A DNA stretch of 64,000 nucleotides from Powellomyces hirtus (lineage: Eukaryota > Chytridiomycota > Chytridiomycetes > Spizellomycetales > Powellomycetaceae), in the NCBI GenBank assembly GCA_025526995.1, contig JAHLKG010000011.1, positions 744,001-808,000 on the forward strand, in the 5' to 3' direction. Made by a program: the position numbers and the translations under genes. The notes beneath the pieces are model-generated. The model saw nothing but the letters and a program-made list of their open reading frames with translations. It was not told the DNA's origin and made no database searches. Shown piece by piece: positions 12,519 to 22,556 of the stretch; the stretch's first letter is position 1, and each line of letters begins with the position of its first letter.

Positions 12519-12554
12519 ACGCGTATGTTCCCACGCGTCTGTTCCTACACGCGT
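12519..12554. promoter_or_regulatory. Three ACGCGT (MCB-type) boxes upstream of condensin CAP-G
   Basis: ACGCGT occurs at 12519-12524, 12533-12538 and 12549-12554, spaced 14 and 16 bp, within GTTCCCACGCGT-like repeats. In yeasts this is the MluI cell-cycle box bound by MBF (Mbp1/Swi6) at G1/S genes. The copies lie 117-152 bp before the CAP-G ATG. That MBF regulates this gene here is inferred from site clustering and target identity. Confidence 0.55.
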
Positions 12555-13126
12555 TTCTATCACTACGACGAGATTGCGTGCATGACTAGGAAGGGCGAAA
12601 CAAAGATGTAGTCAACACAATGCGGCCATCAATCGGCTGTACATGAAATCATTGTTGTCTGAAATGACCTTTGGCCAGATGGGGCGCTCGCTGGCACTGG
12701 CTGCCGCGGCTGCCACGGGTAAAGTTTCCACCGTGCAAGCATAAGATATGAAGTAGGATGGAAGTTCATTATATTGTTCTCCAAATAACAAAAGCAAGGT
12801 GTTTATTGTTCTCCGCATAGAGTTATTATGGATGAGACTGTCTTTTTTTCCAAAGATCTCCAGCACCGAGATCGTCCGTGCGGCTTACGGAAATTTTAGC
12901 CAATCTTTTTCTCCCCTTGGCTACGCTAGAATGAAAGGCAGCGACGATAGGCGAAAGGCAGATGGTTAGGCAAGCAAGCACGACTGCGGGCGACTGCGCG
13001 CGCAGCGATTGCGCAATCCTGAACGAGCTTCGCTAGCCAATGAACAGCGAATGTGCGGAATTCGTCAGCAAATGGCCCACGCGTGTGGCGCGCGCCAAAG
13101 TGTGTCTTCACCTGCTCGCAAACTCT

Positions 13127-13135
13127 ATAAAAGGC
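13127..13135 (+). promoter_or_regulatory. TATA-box-like site
   Basis: TATAAAAGG followed about 30-60 bp later by a C/T-rich run resembles a core promoter, but no convincing gene follows; the first real CDS on this strand is ATP5, over 1.1 kb downstream. Confidence 0.3.
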
Positions 13136-13261
13136 GCGCACACCCTCGCCGTCCCTCTCACTTTTTCTTCATCTTCCCTCCCCTCTCCTATTACTCCCCA
13201 TTCCTCCTATTACTCCCCATTCCTGCTATTACTCCCCTATTATCCCCCCCCCGCAAGAGCG

Positions 13262-13560
13262 GGGACCCTTCCCCCACTCCCCCCCAAAAGCAAAGCGACC
13301 GTGGAACTCGGTGGCCCCCCCGAAAGGGCAGGGACAATCTCTCCTATTACACTCCTCCCCCAAAAGCAAAGCGACCGTGGAACTCGGTGGCCCCCCCCGA
13401 AAGGGCAGGGACAATCTCTCCTATTACACTCCTCCCCCAAAAGCAAAGCGACCGTGGAACTCGGTGGCCCCCCCGAAAGGGCAGGGACAATTCTCTCCTA
13501 TTACAGTCCTCCCCCAAAAGCAAAGCGACCGTGGAACTCGGTGGCCCCTCCATTCCACTT
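13262..13560 (+). repeat. Minisatellite, 76-77-bp unit, about 3.5 copies
   Basis: Units start with AAAAGCAAAGCGACCGTGG at 13286, 13362, 13439 and 13516, giving periods of 76, 77 and 77 bp. Each unit contains a C-run, GAAAGGGCAGGGACAAT and CTCCTATTAC. The 5' flank (13185-13260) has shorter CCATTCCTCCTATTACT-type repeats. The 1-bp changes fall in the C-run, so successive units shift reading frame. Confidence 0.9.
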
Positions 13561-14289
13561 CACATTCTCGTCCCCTCCCTTTCCATGGCTTCTCCCTTAC
13601 CTCCCAATCTCGCCGGCGCGCCTACGGGCAGCACAGTGCGGTCTTGCAAGGCTTGTAAGGGTACGGGCGTAGGATGAGCGACAGGACGCTCCAGATTCAA
13701 GGGCTGGTCATTCGGTGGTGGGTTGAGCCGTGTTAGCGGTCGCGTGAACCGGCTCAAAGGGAATTGGGGTGGGTCATAATGTCGTTTCCTACGTGAGCCT
13801 TCGGGCTCATCGGGACGTCGGTCTACCCACAAAATAAGAATAAAAACACACTGTATGAATATGATGCTTCCCAAAAGCCTGTGGCAACCTCTCCAATGGC
13901 TTTTAGCGGCCATTTGGAATTCTCGTCACGACGACTGCCGTTACAATGCCACATCGTGGCGCGTTAATTGGCGTCTCTTTATACTATGTTTCATATACAG
14001 AATGAGCTATTTGAGGTGCTCACTGTTCTCGCCATTGTCCAGATGCTTTGTTGCGCGTAAAGTGTTAAGACGACGCGTATTGCGGTTGTTTGTCCAATAC
14101 AAGTAGTTTCGTGCAATCAAGCCGCTTACGACACACTCGAGTGCAAGTACGTCATGTGACCTGCCTATGGCCATTGGCATTTGTTACCACGGCAATGACC
14201 CGCCCGCCAGCACCCGGTTGGTTAGTCGATCAATACAGGCGACAGGCAACAGCATTTGACAAACATCCACTCCCTGTTTGCATTACACA

Positions 14290-15221
14290 ATGTTCTTTGC
14301 CAGGACCGTCGCAAGGGCTGCCCCCGTGGCTCAGGTATGTTATCGTTCGCCATGTATTTATTTATTTACGCATTACTTTTTTGTGGATTGGGGATGTGGA
14401 AGCTTACTGTCCGGTTTGCTATCTGTCAGCTTGCCCGCACCTACGCCACGGCGCCCGCCAGCCAATCCGTCAAAATCCCCGTCGCCCTGCACGGCATCGA
14501 GGGCCGCTACGCCACTGCTCTCTACTCTGCGGCGCACAAGAAGAATGCGCTCGAGAACGTGGAGCGGGATCTTGCTGCCGTCAGCGCTGCTCTGCAAAAG
14601 GATGCTCAGCTGAAATTCAACCTCGAATCGCCCATGGTCAACAAGCACCAGAAGAAGGCGCTCGTGGATAAGACCTTCAAGAACGTCTCGGAGACTACCC
14701 GCAACTTTTTCAACCTCTTGGCTGAGAATGGACGATTGGACCAGACTAGCAAGGTTCTGAGTGCGTTCCAGCAGCTCATGTCGGCTTACCGTCGGGAAGT
14801 GTCTGTTACTGTCATTTCTGCCAAGGTTGGTATCGAGAGCATGAGGGTTGGGGGGACCGGGAGGGAAATGGAATAATTTCCGCAGTGCCTCATATGAGGG
14901 TGTTGGTGTGGACCGCTGTGATTAAATCCCTGCTTCTTTTTCTCAGGAGCTCGACAGCGCCACCTCCAACAGGCTGCAGAGGATTCTGTTGAAGAGCAAC
15001 CTCATCGAAAAGGACTCGAAGGTTATCGTCAACAACAAGGTAGCGCAGCGCACAATCCCTATACCCACCCTTGCAATTCAGTGCACTGATACAAAAGCCA
15101 TTTTTAGGTCGACGCTGGCATTCTCGGCGGTCTCATCATCGACTTTGGTGACAAGACCATTGACCTGTCGGTTTCTTCCAAGATCAACAAGCTGAACAGA
15201 CTGTTGACCGAGGCGATCTAA
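14290..15221 (+). CDS. ATP5: Mitochondrial ATP synthase subunit 5 (OSCP)
   Basis: Exons 14290-14334, 14430-14825, 14947-15039 and 15108-15221 give 215 residues. The first exon ([15 protein letters not shown]) and the start of the second (LARTYATA) form a typical mitochondrial presequence. The mature protein begins [22 protein letters not shown], the OSCP N-terminal signature, followed by the helical domain ([21 protein letters not shown]) and the C-terminal [22 protein letters not shown] beta domain. OSCP joins the peripheral stalk to the F1 head. The gene is convergent with DRC3. Confidence 0.96.
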
Positions 15222-15530
15222 ACACAGCAAACCCCTCTTTCTCGAAATTATGGCCCAAAATCAATGGAGGTTTGCCAAATCTATTGGTATTCCATTTCTT
15301 GTATCCATAAAAAATACCTTATAGAACTCTACGCATGCCCGTCAAATGGAACCTTTTCAGGCTGGATGTAGCTTCCTCGGTGTTCATTGCGTGTGATTCG
15401 TTAGTGGGAGATGAGACCATAAGGATCTCGCAGCCACCTGCCGGTCAAAAGTGCCGCTCTCATAATCCACGCACGAAATTGGGCAACGGGATTCTTGTGA
15501 AAAGACAACCAATGTTTGCCAACGTTTTTT
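15222..15530. other. Intergenic space between convergent ATP5 and DRC3
   Basis: About 310 bp, AT-rich near the ATP5 stop, with an AATACC...AATAAAAAAT-like polyadenylation context around 15290-15325. No coding signal. Confidence 0.5.
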
Positions 15531-16406
15531 TCAATACGCATTTTCTTCAGCCAGATCTATATCTACATTGCATTTATCCAGAAAGGCAATAATCTCGCCC
15601 ACCCGGTCGCGATTGCGCGTTACTTCGGCCTCGTGCGTTTTTTGGATAATGGATTCGAGGTCCTTGGCGACACCCGTCACCAGCGTATCTTCCTGGGAAA
15701 ATTGGACTTGTAAGTATTTTCCTTTTTTTTTTGGGTGAATCGGGAGAGGGTTCCCCCCTGTGCACCCGTACCGTACGTACCTGATGGTCGAACTTGCCCA
15801 ACCGATTGTCGTGCGAGCTGTTGATGGCGTTGACGAGGATGTCTTTGTCGCTGATGATCTATGCTCGCGGAGAGGAGCAGTATCAGTGTAGATATGAGCG
15901 GGGGCAAACATGTGAAGAGCGGTAGAGCAAGCATTGCAGAAAAACTCACGTCTCTCAACTCATCCTCGACCAGATCCAACGCGCCGCCGCCGGCGTCCCG
16001 CTCGTCCCTCCTCTCACCTCCGGGCGCATCGCCCTTGATGAATCGATCGACGGCAGCAACGACGGCCTCACTAAGCCGTTCATGAAACTCGTTCTCGAGC
16101 TCACGCAGACGGGCAAACGCGGACGCGGCGGTTTCGGTGATGGACGTGGCTGTTTCCGTGTAGTTGCGTTCAAACTCTTTCGCGACTTCTTCAAACTGCT
16201 CCACCAGCGTCATCTCGTGCCCGAGCAGCGTGTCCGATAGCTGCGACACCCCGCTGCGCAGCGTCCCGAACAGCGAGCTGATTTCGGACGCTGTCGTTGA
16301 TTGTTGGATTTGTAGGATTTGCTAAGTGTGGGCGCGCGCGGATGCGGTAGGCGAGGTTGGGGGAAATGCGGACAGTGAAAAAAAAGGCGGGCATATACGT
16401 GAGTGC

Positions 16407-16438
<32 letters not shown>

Positions 16439-18048
16439 TATATATATGTAGATATATATATGTATATATACCACACCTTTTTCTTGACCGCATTGAAGCG
16501 CTTACAAGCCATCCAACACTCGGCATCGATCTTTGCCTGGGCGTCGCGCAAGCAAGCGGCAAACAGGTCGACCTCGTCCCTCTTATCCTTTGCGCGCTTG
16601 AGCACAAACTGTGTCAGCTCGTTGACGACGACGGCGACTTTGGCGCCGTACTCGTCGCGCAGCTCGTGGAACGGGTCTGGCGTGATGATGGGTGCGAACC
16701 GCTGGAAATCGCCGTCGTGGCTGAACAGATGCGTGAACAGCGTGTCGAGACCCGGGATGTGCGAGGACTGCCGGCGGGTGCGAAAAAGGGTGAGGGAGAA
16801 GGATTAGTGGTTGAGGGTATAGGGGTAAAAGGGGGGTTTGCGTGCCTCGTAGAGATCGGCATGTTCTTTAGCGGCCTTGTCGGATTCTTTCCGTGCTGCG
16901 ACAATCTTGTCTTCTTCTTCTTGAGCAATGATATCGTCAATGTACTGCTCTTTGGCGGCAGCGACCTAACCCGTATTGAAAAAAAAATCCCCATGTCAGT
17001 GTAACAAATATAAAAAAAAAGGATAAACGATGGGCGCAGGGGGGGGGGGGGGGTTGTGTTTCGTTTCCATTTTCATTTTTTGTCCACGCACGCACGCACG
17101 CACACGCACGCACACTCACCGAATCGTCATCCACGAGGCGGTAGTCGAGGTACCGCAACCCGCGAATGTGCGCGAGAATGTAGTTGCGGTAGTTGACGTG
17201 CTTGCTGATGGTGTTTCCGGACAGGTTCAGGACCCGGAGGTGTTCGAATTTGGACAGGTAGTTGACCTGCGGTGGGCATGCGAGATTCCAACAACAACAA
17301 ACGTTTTAGCACACTGCAGTAACCCCCCCCCCCCCCCGGCCGCACGGGTCTCCTTTCCCTCCGGAATAGCTATGGTTCCCCATGTCATGTGAGCCCTTCC
17401 CCCCACTCACGTTGTCGAGTACCGTCAACTGATTGTTCCCCAGCGACAGCACGTTAAGATTGACCAGATCATCCAGATTCTCCACTTTCGCGATCCGGTT
17501 GTTGTACAGCGTCAGATCCGTCAGCTGGGTCAGCCCGTCCAGCCCTTCAATCTTGGTGATGTTGTTGAAGGAGAGATCTACAAAGCGCGCCCCATCCCCC
17601 AAGAGACATGGGTGAGAACTAGAACTACGGCTCCTCTCGTCCGCTTGTTTTTTTTTTGCTCTTCTTCACCTACCCAGCCATTTTAGGTTCTTGAGAAAAC
17701 TGATCTTTTCAATCTTCTCAATGATGTTGTTGTCCAGCTGCAGTTTTGTCAAGTTCCCAAACATCCACAAGTTATCAATCTTCAAAATATCTATAAAAAA
17801 GATTGCAAAAAATCCCCGCCACATTGGGTTTTTAGTTTTTTGTTAGCGCTATACCAACCCAAAGGTCCACCACCCACTCTCACACGGCACACACTTTTAT
17901 AATCCAGCCGCAGACTTAATACATCAATCGGGTCAATCCCCTCCCGCCGCGCCACATCCGCAATTTCCGGCGCAGCCTGGTCATTGACCGCTTTCCGTAA
18001 CAGATCCTCGTCAATGACCGTGGGTTCTATCGCATTGTAGGTGCTCAT
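15531..18048 (-). CDS. DRC3: Dynein regulatory complex subunit 3 (LRRC48)
   Basis: Nine exons (18048-17895, 17790-17674, 17577-17411, 17266-17120, 16965-16846, 16767-16477, 16321-15950, 15858-15781, 15692-15531) give 535 residues; human DRC3 is 523. The N-terminus [20 protein letters not shown] is a DRC3 hallmark, followed by SDS22-type leucine-rich repeats ([50 protein letters not shown]), an LRR cap ([14 protein letters not shown]) and a long coiled coil. The protein belongs to the nexin-dynein regulatory complex of motile axonemes, so the organism makes a flagellum. Intron 5 has a GC donor (GAG|GCACGC); intron 6 carries a (GAC)n-(TA)n microsatellite. It is divergent from ZPR1 by 200 bp. 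Confidence 0.95.
16405..16470 (+). repeat. Microsatellite (ACG)n then (TA)n in a DRC3 intron
   Basis: A run of CGA/ACG triplets passes directly into TA dinucleotides. It lies between DRC3 coding exons 6 and 7 and does not touch coding sequence. Confidence 0.85.
17039..17337. repeat. Homopolymer G15 and C15 tracts in DRC3 introns
   Basis: G15 at 17039-17053 is followed by a (CACG)n stretch (17085-17115) in intron 4, and C15 lies at 17323-17337 in intron 3. Lengths could vary with sequencing error. Confidence 0.8.
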
Positions 18049-18114
18049 GATCGTGGGACCCTCGGGCCAAAAAAAAAAAAAAAAAATGCGCTTTTTGACC
18101 TACGAGAGAGGCAG

Positions 18115-18146
18115 ACGCGTCCCGATTGACTGTGCTGCTGACGCGT
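18115..18146. promoter_or_regulatory. Two ACGCGTCC(C/T)GATT boxes in the DRC3/ZPR1 divergent promoter
   Basis: GACGCGTCCCGATT (ACGCGT at 18115-18120) and GACGCGTCCTGATT (18141-18146) are direct repeats 26 bp apart in the 200-bp space between the two start codons. They share the MCB core seen upstream of CAP-G. Function is inferred. Confidence 0.4.
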
Positions 18147-18248
18147 CCTGATTAGCTGAGCAGTCGATATTTTTTATTGGGCGCATGACGGGCGGTGTGC
18201 TGAGCGAGAGAAATTGACAGCATCCCCTATTTCACACACTCGCAGCCA

Positions 18249-19063
18249 ATGGCCGACAACACAAACGCAACTCTCGTCGACGAATCCGGGCAAGGCGCCA
18301 TGGACCTCGTGATCCCGCGGCCGTGCCCCAACTGCGGCGCCATCGTCAACGGCAAAGCCGCGCTCGTCGACATTCCCCACTTTAAAGAAGTCGCCCACCT
18401 GATACTCGACTGCAGCAACTGCGCGACAAGGTCCGAGACGTACAAGAGCGGACACCGCGTCGAGGAGAAGGGAACGAGGATTACGCTGAATGTGGAGTCG
18501 AAGCGCGATTTTGAGCGGAAGCTGTTGAAGGTGCGCGACAGAGTACAGAATGAGCTTGCTTTTGGATGGGGACCCAAATTGCGTTCTCACACACGGGGTT
18601 GTGAACGAAATGAACGTTGAAATGGCACCAGGGCGAAAACTGCACGATTGAAATCCCGTCCCTCGGTCTCGAGATCCCCGCGAGCACCCTCCCCGCGCGA
18701 TTCATCCCCATCGCGGACTTTCTGCACCGTGCGCTGACCGATATTTTGCGACAAGCGCAAGCCACTGGACAGGGCGGTAACCCAGAACTGAAGCAATTTG
18801 TGCAAAAACTGATGGCGTTCATGGACGCCGACTTGTTGCCAGCTACCATAATCTTTGATGATCCTGCTGGCAACACGTATCTGGAGGTGAGGGGCTGGCA
18901 TAACAGGCATACGCGGCACCATGCAGAATCAATAGCTAAAAATCAATTTCTATAGAGCTTTTCAGCTCCCGAGGTGGACCCTACGATTGTGACGGAAGAA
19001 TACGAGAGAAGTGTCATGCAGGAGGCACTAGTCGGATCTTCTTACGACCACACGCCGATCTGA
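18249..19063 (+). CDS. ZPR1: ZPR1-type zinc-finger protein with a single ZPR1 domain
   Basis: Exons 18249-18530, 18632-18886 and 18956-19063 give 214 residues. One ZPR1 zinc finger is formed by Cys26/Cys29 (CPNC) and Cys55/Cys58 (CSNC), with HFKEVAHLILDC, KSGHRVEEKGTRITL and the following IEIPSLGLEIPASTL beta domain; the tail SFSAPEVDPTIVTEEYERS matches the ZPR1 C-terminus. Zpr1 in yeast and mammals binds and helps fold translation factor eEF1A and has two such modules in about 450 residues. Here only one is present, and only 200 bp separates the start from DRC3, leaving no room for a first module. Half-size paralog or bona fide orthologue cannot be told apart here. Confidence 0.82.
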
Positions 19064-19390
19064 TGGATTGCCTCGTCTCACGTGTGTAATGATGCAGAGT
19101 GTGCCACCTATGGAGGGCAGCGAGGATCCCGTCACAGCAGTACGGTAGTCGCAGTGTAGATACAGGTAGTTTACATCTTTCCGTAAAAGGCTACGATGAT
19201 GAGCACGTTCAAGTTCCACCCCATGAATAGCTGGGCGTCGTGCCACCACCAAATGATATTTCAAAAACATCAAAACTTGTTGCATCGAGCGTCAAGTGCC
19301 GCTCGGGATTTCACTTGTTGCATGATACTAGTCTTTTTGACCGGCGAGTGAATGCCAAATGCTATCGCTTTTAATTGTTACAATCGGCAC

Positions 19391-20389
19391 TTAGTATGGG
19401 GCAAAGTGCCCGCGGCGACCCCTACAAATATTGCTTTGAGTGGTTTGCAAACAGGGATAAACAGAACATTTCTGACACACCTGAATGGTCGTCCTCGGTA
19501 CCCCGCATGACCTCGGAACCCACGATATCCCCCCCGGAAACCACCTCGACCACCCCGTCCCCCTCTCATTCCCGGGACGTTTGTTCGTTTAGCGATGACC
19601 TTTAAAAGTCCGTTTGTCAACAATGGCCAGGCATGTCCATTCAACACTAGTGTGCCCACCTTGATGATTCTCCCTTTGAAAAGGGAGTCGTTCAGTACCA
19701 AGGCGTTGTTGACGATTGCTGGGTCGGCGAACTCTACATATGCGTAGCTAAAAAGAGCAATGAATGAGTCACGGCTCTCTGTGTTTGCGCCGTGCGAATT
19801 CCGAAAGAACACACACCCTTTGGGATGGCCAGTCCATTTGTCACACAATATGGTAACACGGTTGATAGTGCCACAAGATTGGAAATGCCCCTGGATTTCT
19901 TCTGGTGTGGAACTGTAATCGACCTGCAGGACCCGCATCATGTCAGTAATGAACAGGGAGTTGAGGGCGCCAGCAAGTCTGCCATATCGTACGTTGCCAA
20001 TGTAGATAGATCTGCTGTCCACATCTTCTTTGCTTTCTATATTGAAGAAGGGGGCGGAAACGTGATTATCGGTACTTGTCCAAGATACGTGCACGACACC
20101 TAGACGTGACGTACCATCTCCATTGGTGGAACCCCCCATGTCCTTTTCCACTTGTGCTTGCATTTCACGCAGCTTTTGTGCCTCTTGCTCCATTTCTTGA
20201 ATCCGCGCTTGCATAGCAAGGACCTCCTGCGAGCCGACCCCATACGAAAAAGTTGCGTGAGCGACTGCCGGCCTTCCACGGTATATGTTGCATCCAGGTC
20301 CTGAAGTGCACCTTGTCCATCTCGTCCTCTCCGGCACCTTGGTCAACGTCGTCTCCCAGGTTGTGTAGAGCTAGGTCCTCGTCGGCCAT
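19391..20389 (-). CDS. PAB2: Nuclear poly(A)-binding protein 2 (Pab2 / PABPN1)
   Basis: Seven exons (20389-20312, 20226-20115, 20036-19993, 19923-19817, 19747-19660, 19599-19481, 19421-19391) give 192 residues. An acidic start ([14 protein letters not shown]) and a coiled coil ([20 protein letters not shown]) precede one RRM with SIYIGN (RNP2), the PABPN1-specific [31 protein letters not shown] (RNP1) and LFKGRIIKV. The tail is RGG-rich ([18 protein letters not shown]) and ends RRGHFAPY, as in Pab2. The protein binds growing poly(A) tails and stimulates polyadenylation and RNA surveillance in the nucleus. Small size fits S. pombe Pab2. Confidence 0.94.
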
Positions 20390-21243
20390 TATGTATGTAT
20401 GTGTGCGTGTATGTATATATCAGGCTGGCGGGGAAGAAGGATATCAGATTGCAGGTTTCGGGGCTTTTGAGGGACGCTTGCGGCGAGCGCTCACGTGTGA
20501 GACGGGGGGAATTGTTCATGGAGCTCATCGTCACTTACATGAGAGTGAATGTGGAGACTGCAGGAAGGAGCTGTCAGCCTGAGTGAGGAGAAGCCTGCTG
20601 GCGCTGCGAATGTGAGCAAAGGAGGTTTCAGTCTCCGAGAGAGACAGGAGAGACACAGGGCCTGTGTAGTCTTGTGTTGCCATGCCAACAAGCACAGAGT
20701 CACTGCATGCTACATCCAGTATGAGTTCCTTCCACCCGCAACAACTGGATCTAGTATCGCGGCGGTCTCTCTCATCGTCACGTGAAGAAGTCACTCCGCT
20801 CATCAATCACTCTGCCATGTGACATGGGAAGGTGACGCAGTGAAGCGATGCAATGAAGGCAATGCAGGTGGGAGAGGCACCGCTCATCGCCCTCTCTCTC
20901 TCTCTCTTTGTCACTCTTTGTCTCTTTGATAAGTCTCTTTCTGCAATGAAGGGGATTCATTTGCGAATTCAAAGTGTAGATGGGACACTATAAGTAGTGC
21001 GCGATTGTATGATGCGATGGTCCATGATACATCTAGTCTCTCACTCAGTCAGTCACTCAGATCACAGTCGAAGTGAGACAGAGAGACTCCCTCCTTCCCC
21101 CAACCGCGTTCAAACTCTCACTCTCACTCTCACTCTCACTCCCAGCACTATTAAAGCAAAAAGACCTATTCCCAGCCAAAGGCCCCTCACCCAACAACAG
21201 CACAAACAAGTCTCTCGGAGACCCTTATCCCACGCCCACGTTC
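20390..21243. other. Divergent intergenic region (PAB2 / SNX3) with CT-rich microsatellites
   Basis: About 850 bp. It contains (CT)n around 20895-20912, (CAGT)-like runs near 21045 and (CTCACT)n at 21117-21142 just before the SNX3 start. Open frames here have no recognisable domain and look like chance. Confidence 0.5.
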
Positions 21244-22243
21244 ATGTCCAGCAGCGTCAGCCCCTTCGTCAGGGCTTACGGTACGTCTAAGCACTTCCAC
21301 ACACGCCTCTCTTGCGTTTGTCGTCTCAACCCTTGCTGCTGGCTGTTGAACAGACGTGTCCAGAGAGGATTTCCGTGAGCAGGTGTGTCTCGCTTTCCTC
21401 TTCCGCCGTTAGCTCCCCCCGATCAGAGCATAATTTGCTTCTTCATTCCCAATATATAGACGGCCGAAGAACGATATGGCATTCCGGAAAACTTTCTCGA
21501 GATAGAGATTCGGAACCCGCAATTTCACGGTAACGGCCGCACAAAGTATGTCGATTACGAGATTGTGTGCAATGTAAGATTTTGGCCACTCCCCTCATGT
21601 TATCCCATCGGGCCGCTTTGCTCGGCATGTCAGCTCTGTGGCGGCGCAACCTTTACACTGACAAACATACACAACAGACCAACATACCAGCCTTCAAATT
21701 GAAAACATCAACGGTTCGAAGACGGTTCAGCGATTTTGAATGGTTCAGGGATGCGCTGGAACGTGAAAGCACGCGTGTCAACATTCCGCCACTCCCGCCA
21801 AAGGTGTACTTCAACAACCGATACTCTGATGAAGTCGTGGAACAACGACGCCAGAGCCTTGAGCGCTTTTTGCAAATGTAAGATCCATTCCTGCTTGCAG
21901 AATGCCTCTCTGTTGTCCTGATCGCTCATGCTGTTTTTCCCATCGCGCACAGAGTGGCTGGTAAGCAATGATGGGTGATCGTTGATTGGGAACAAAGCTC
22001 CTGTAAATACTTAACCGTGGCGCCACCATCATTCTCTAGGTCATCCGCTGCTTCAAACGGGATCCAAAGTACGTCGCAACTATCCTTCAATGATGAATAC
22101 AACAACGAATGCTAACCCCTTCAAATCCAGATTCTCTGCCCATTCATCCAAGGTATGCCGCGCTTTTGAGATGACCGATATACCACCTACAACCTAACTG
22201 GCAATCCCCCGCAGATCCCAATTTCTCTCGCGATACGTATTAG
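21244..22243 (+). CDS. SNX3: Sorting nexin 3 (Grd19-like PX-domain protein)
   Basis: Eight exons (21244-21280, 21354-21382, 21460-21573, 21678-21877, 21953-21960, 22040-22068, 22131-22152, 22215-22243) give 155 residues; human SNX3 is 162. Nearly the whole protein is a PX domain: [28 protein letters not shown], the PI3P-binding [14 protein letters not shown], the proline loop IPPLPPK, and [12 protein letters not shown]. The end [12 protein letters not shown] and FIQDPNF is SNX3-specific. It acts at early endosomes in retromer-dependent retrieval. Exon 5 is only 8 nt long, yet it is needed to keep the frame and to supply IVAG. It is convergent with MGM101. Confidence 0.94.
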
Positions 22244-22556
22244 CATATTGTAGATACTGCACCGATGTTTTCTTGGTGGTTTTCTTGGTGGTTTGGTCAT
22301 ATGCTCGGCGGAATATCTGTATTTTCGTTTAGTTGCTTAGTTTGCACATTGTAGTTAGCATCAACCGATTTGGCCTCCAACCTGTTGCTGAATAGGATCA
22401 GTGAGAGGGAAGTTACATTCTGATAGTAGGATGAATCATATTTTTGGCCCAGAGCCATACCCATTCAGATCGCCTATGTACATCATCACACTACAAAAGA
22501 GCGTGCTTTCGGCTATCGCCTGCGTCTCCCTATGCTCATACTCAAAGGCGATCTAT

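Larger units (their letters stand above)
12555..14289. other. Long intergenic region before ATP5 with a minisatellite and a TATA-like site
   Basis: This 1.7-kb stretch has no gene I can support. It holds a TATAAAAGG at about 13127-13135 followed by a pyrimidine-rich run, then the minisatellite listed separately, then AT-rich sequence up to the ATP5 start. Open frames at 12612-12866 (-), 13009-13677 (+) and 13560-13913 (-) show no recognisable domain. The + strand frames are open mainly because of the repeat. Confidence 0.5.

Noticed and set aside
12612..12866. Minus-strand open frame upstream of CAP-G
   Set aside because: Short, no domain, with an Ala/Ser run; no support beyond being open.
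13009..13677. Open frames of 115-222 residues across the minisatellite
   Set aside because: Frames stay open because the repeat lacks stops; successive units shift frame, composition is repeat-driven, and no domain is present.
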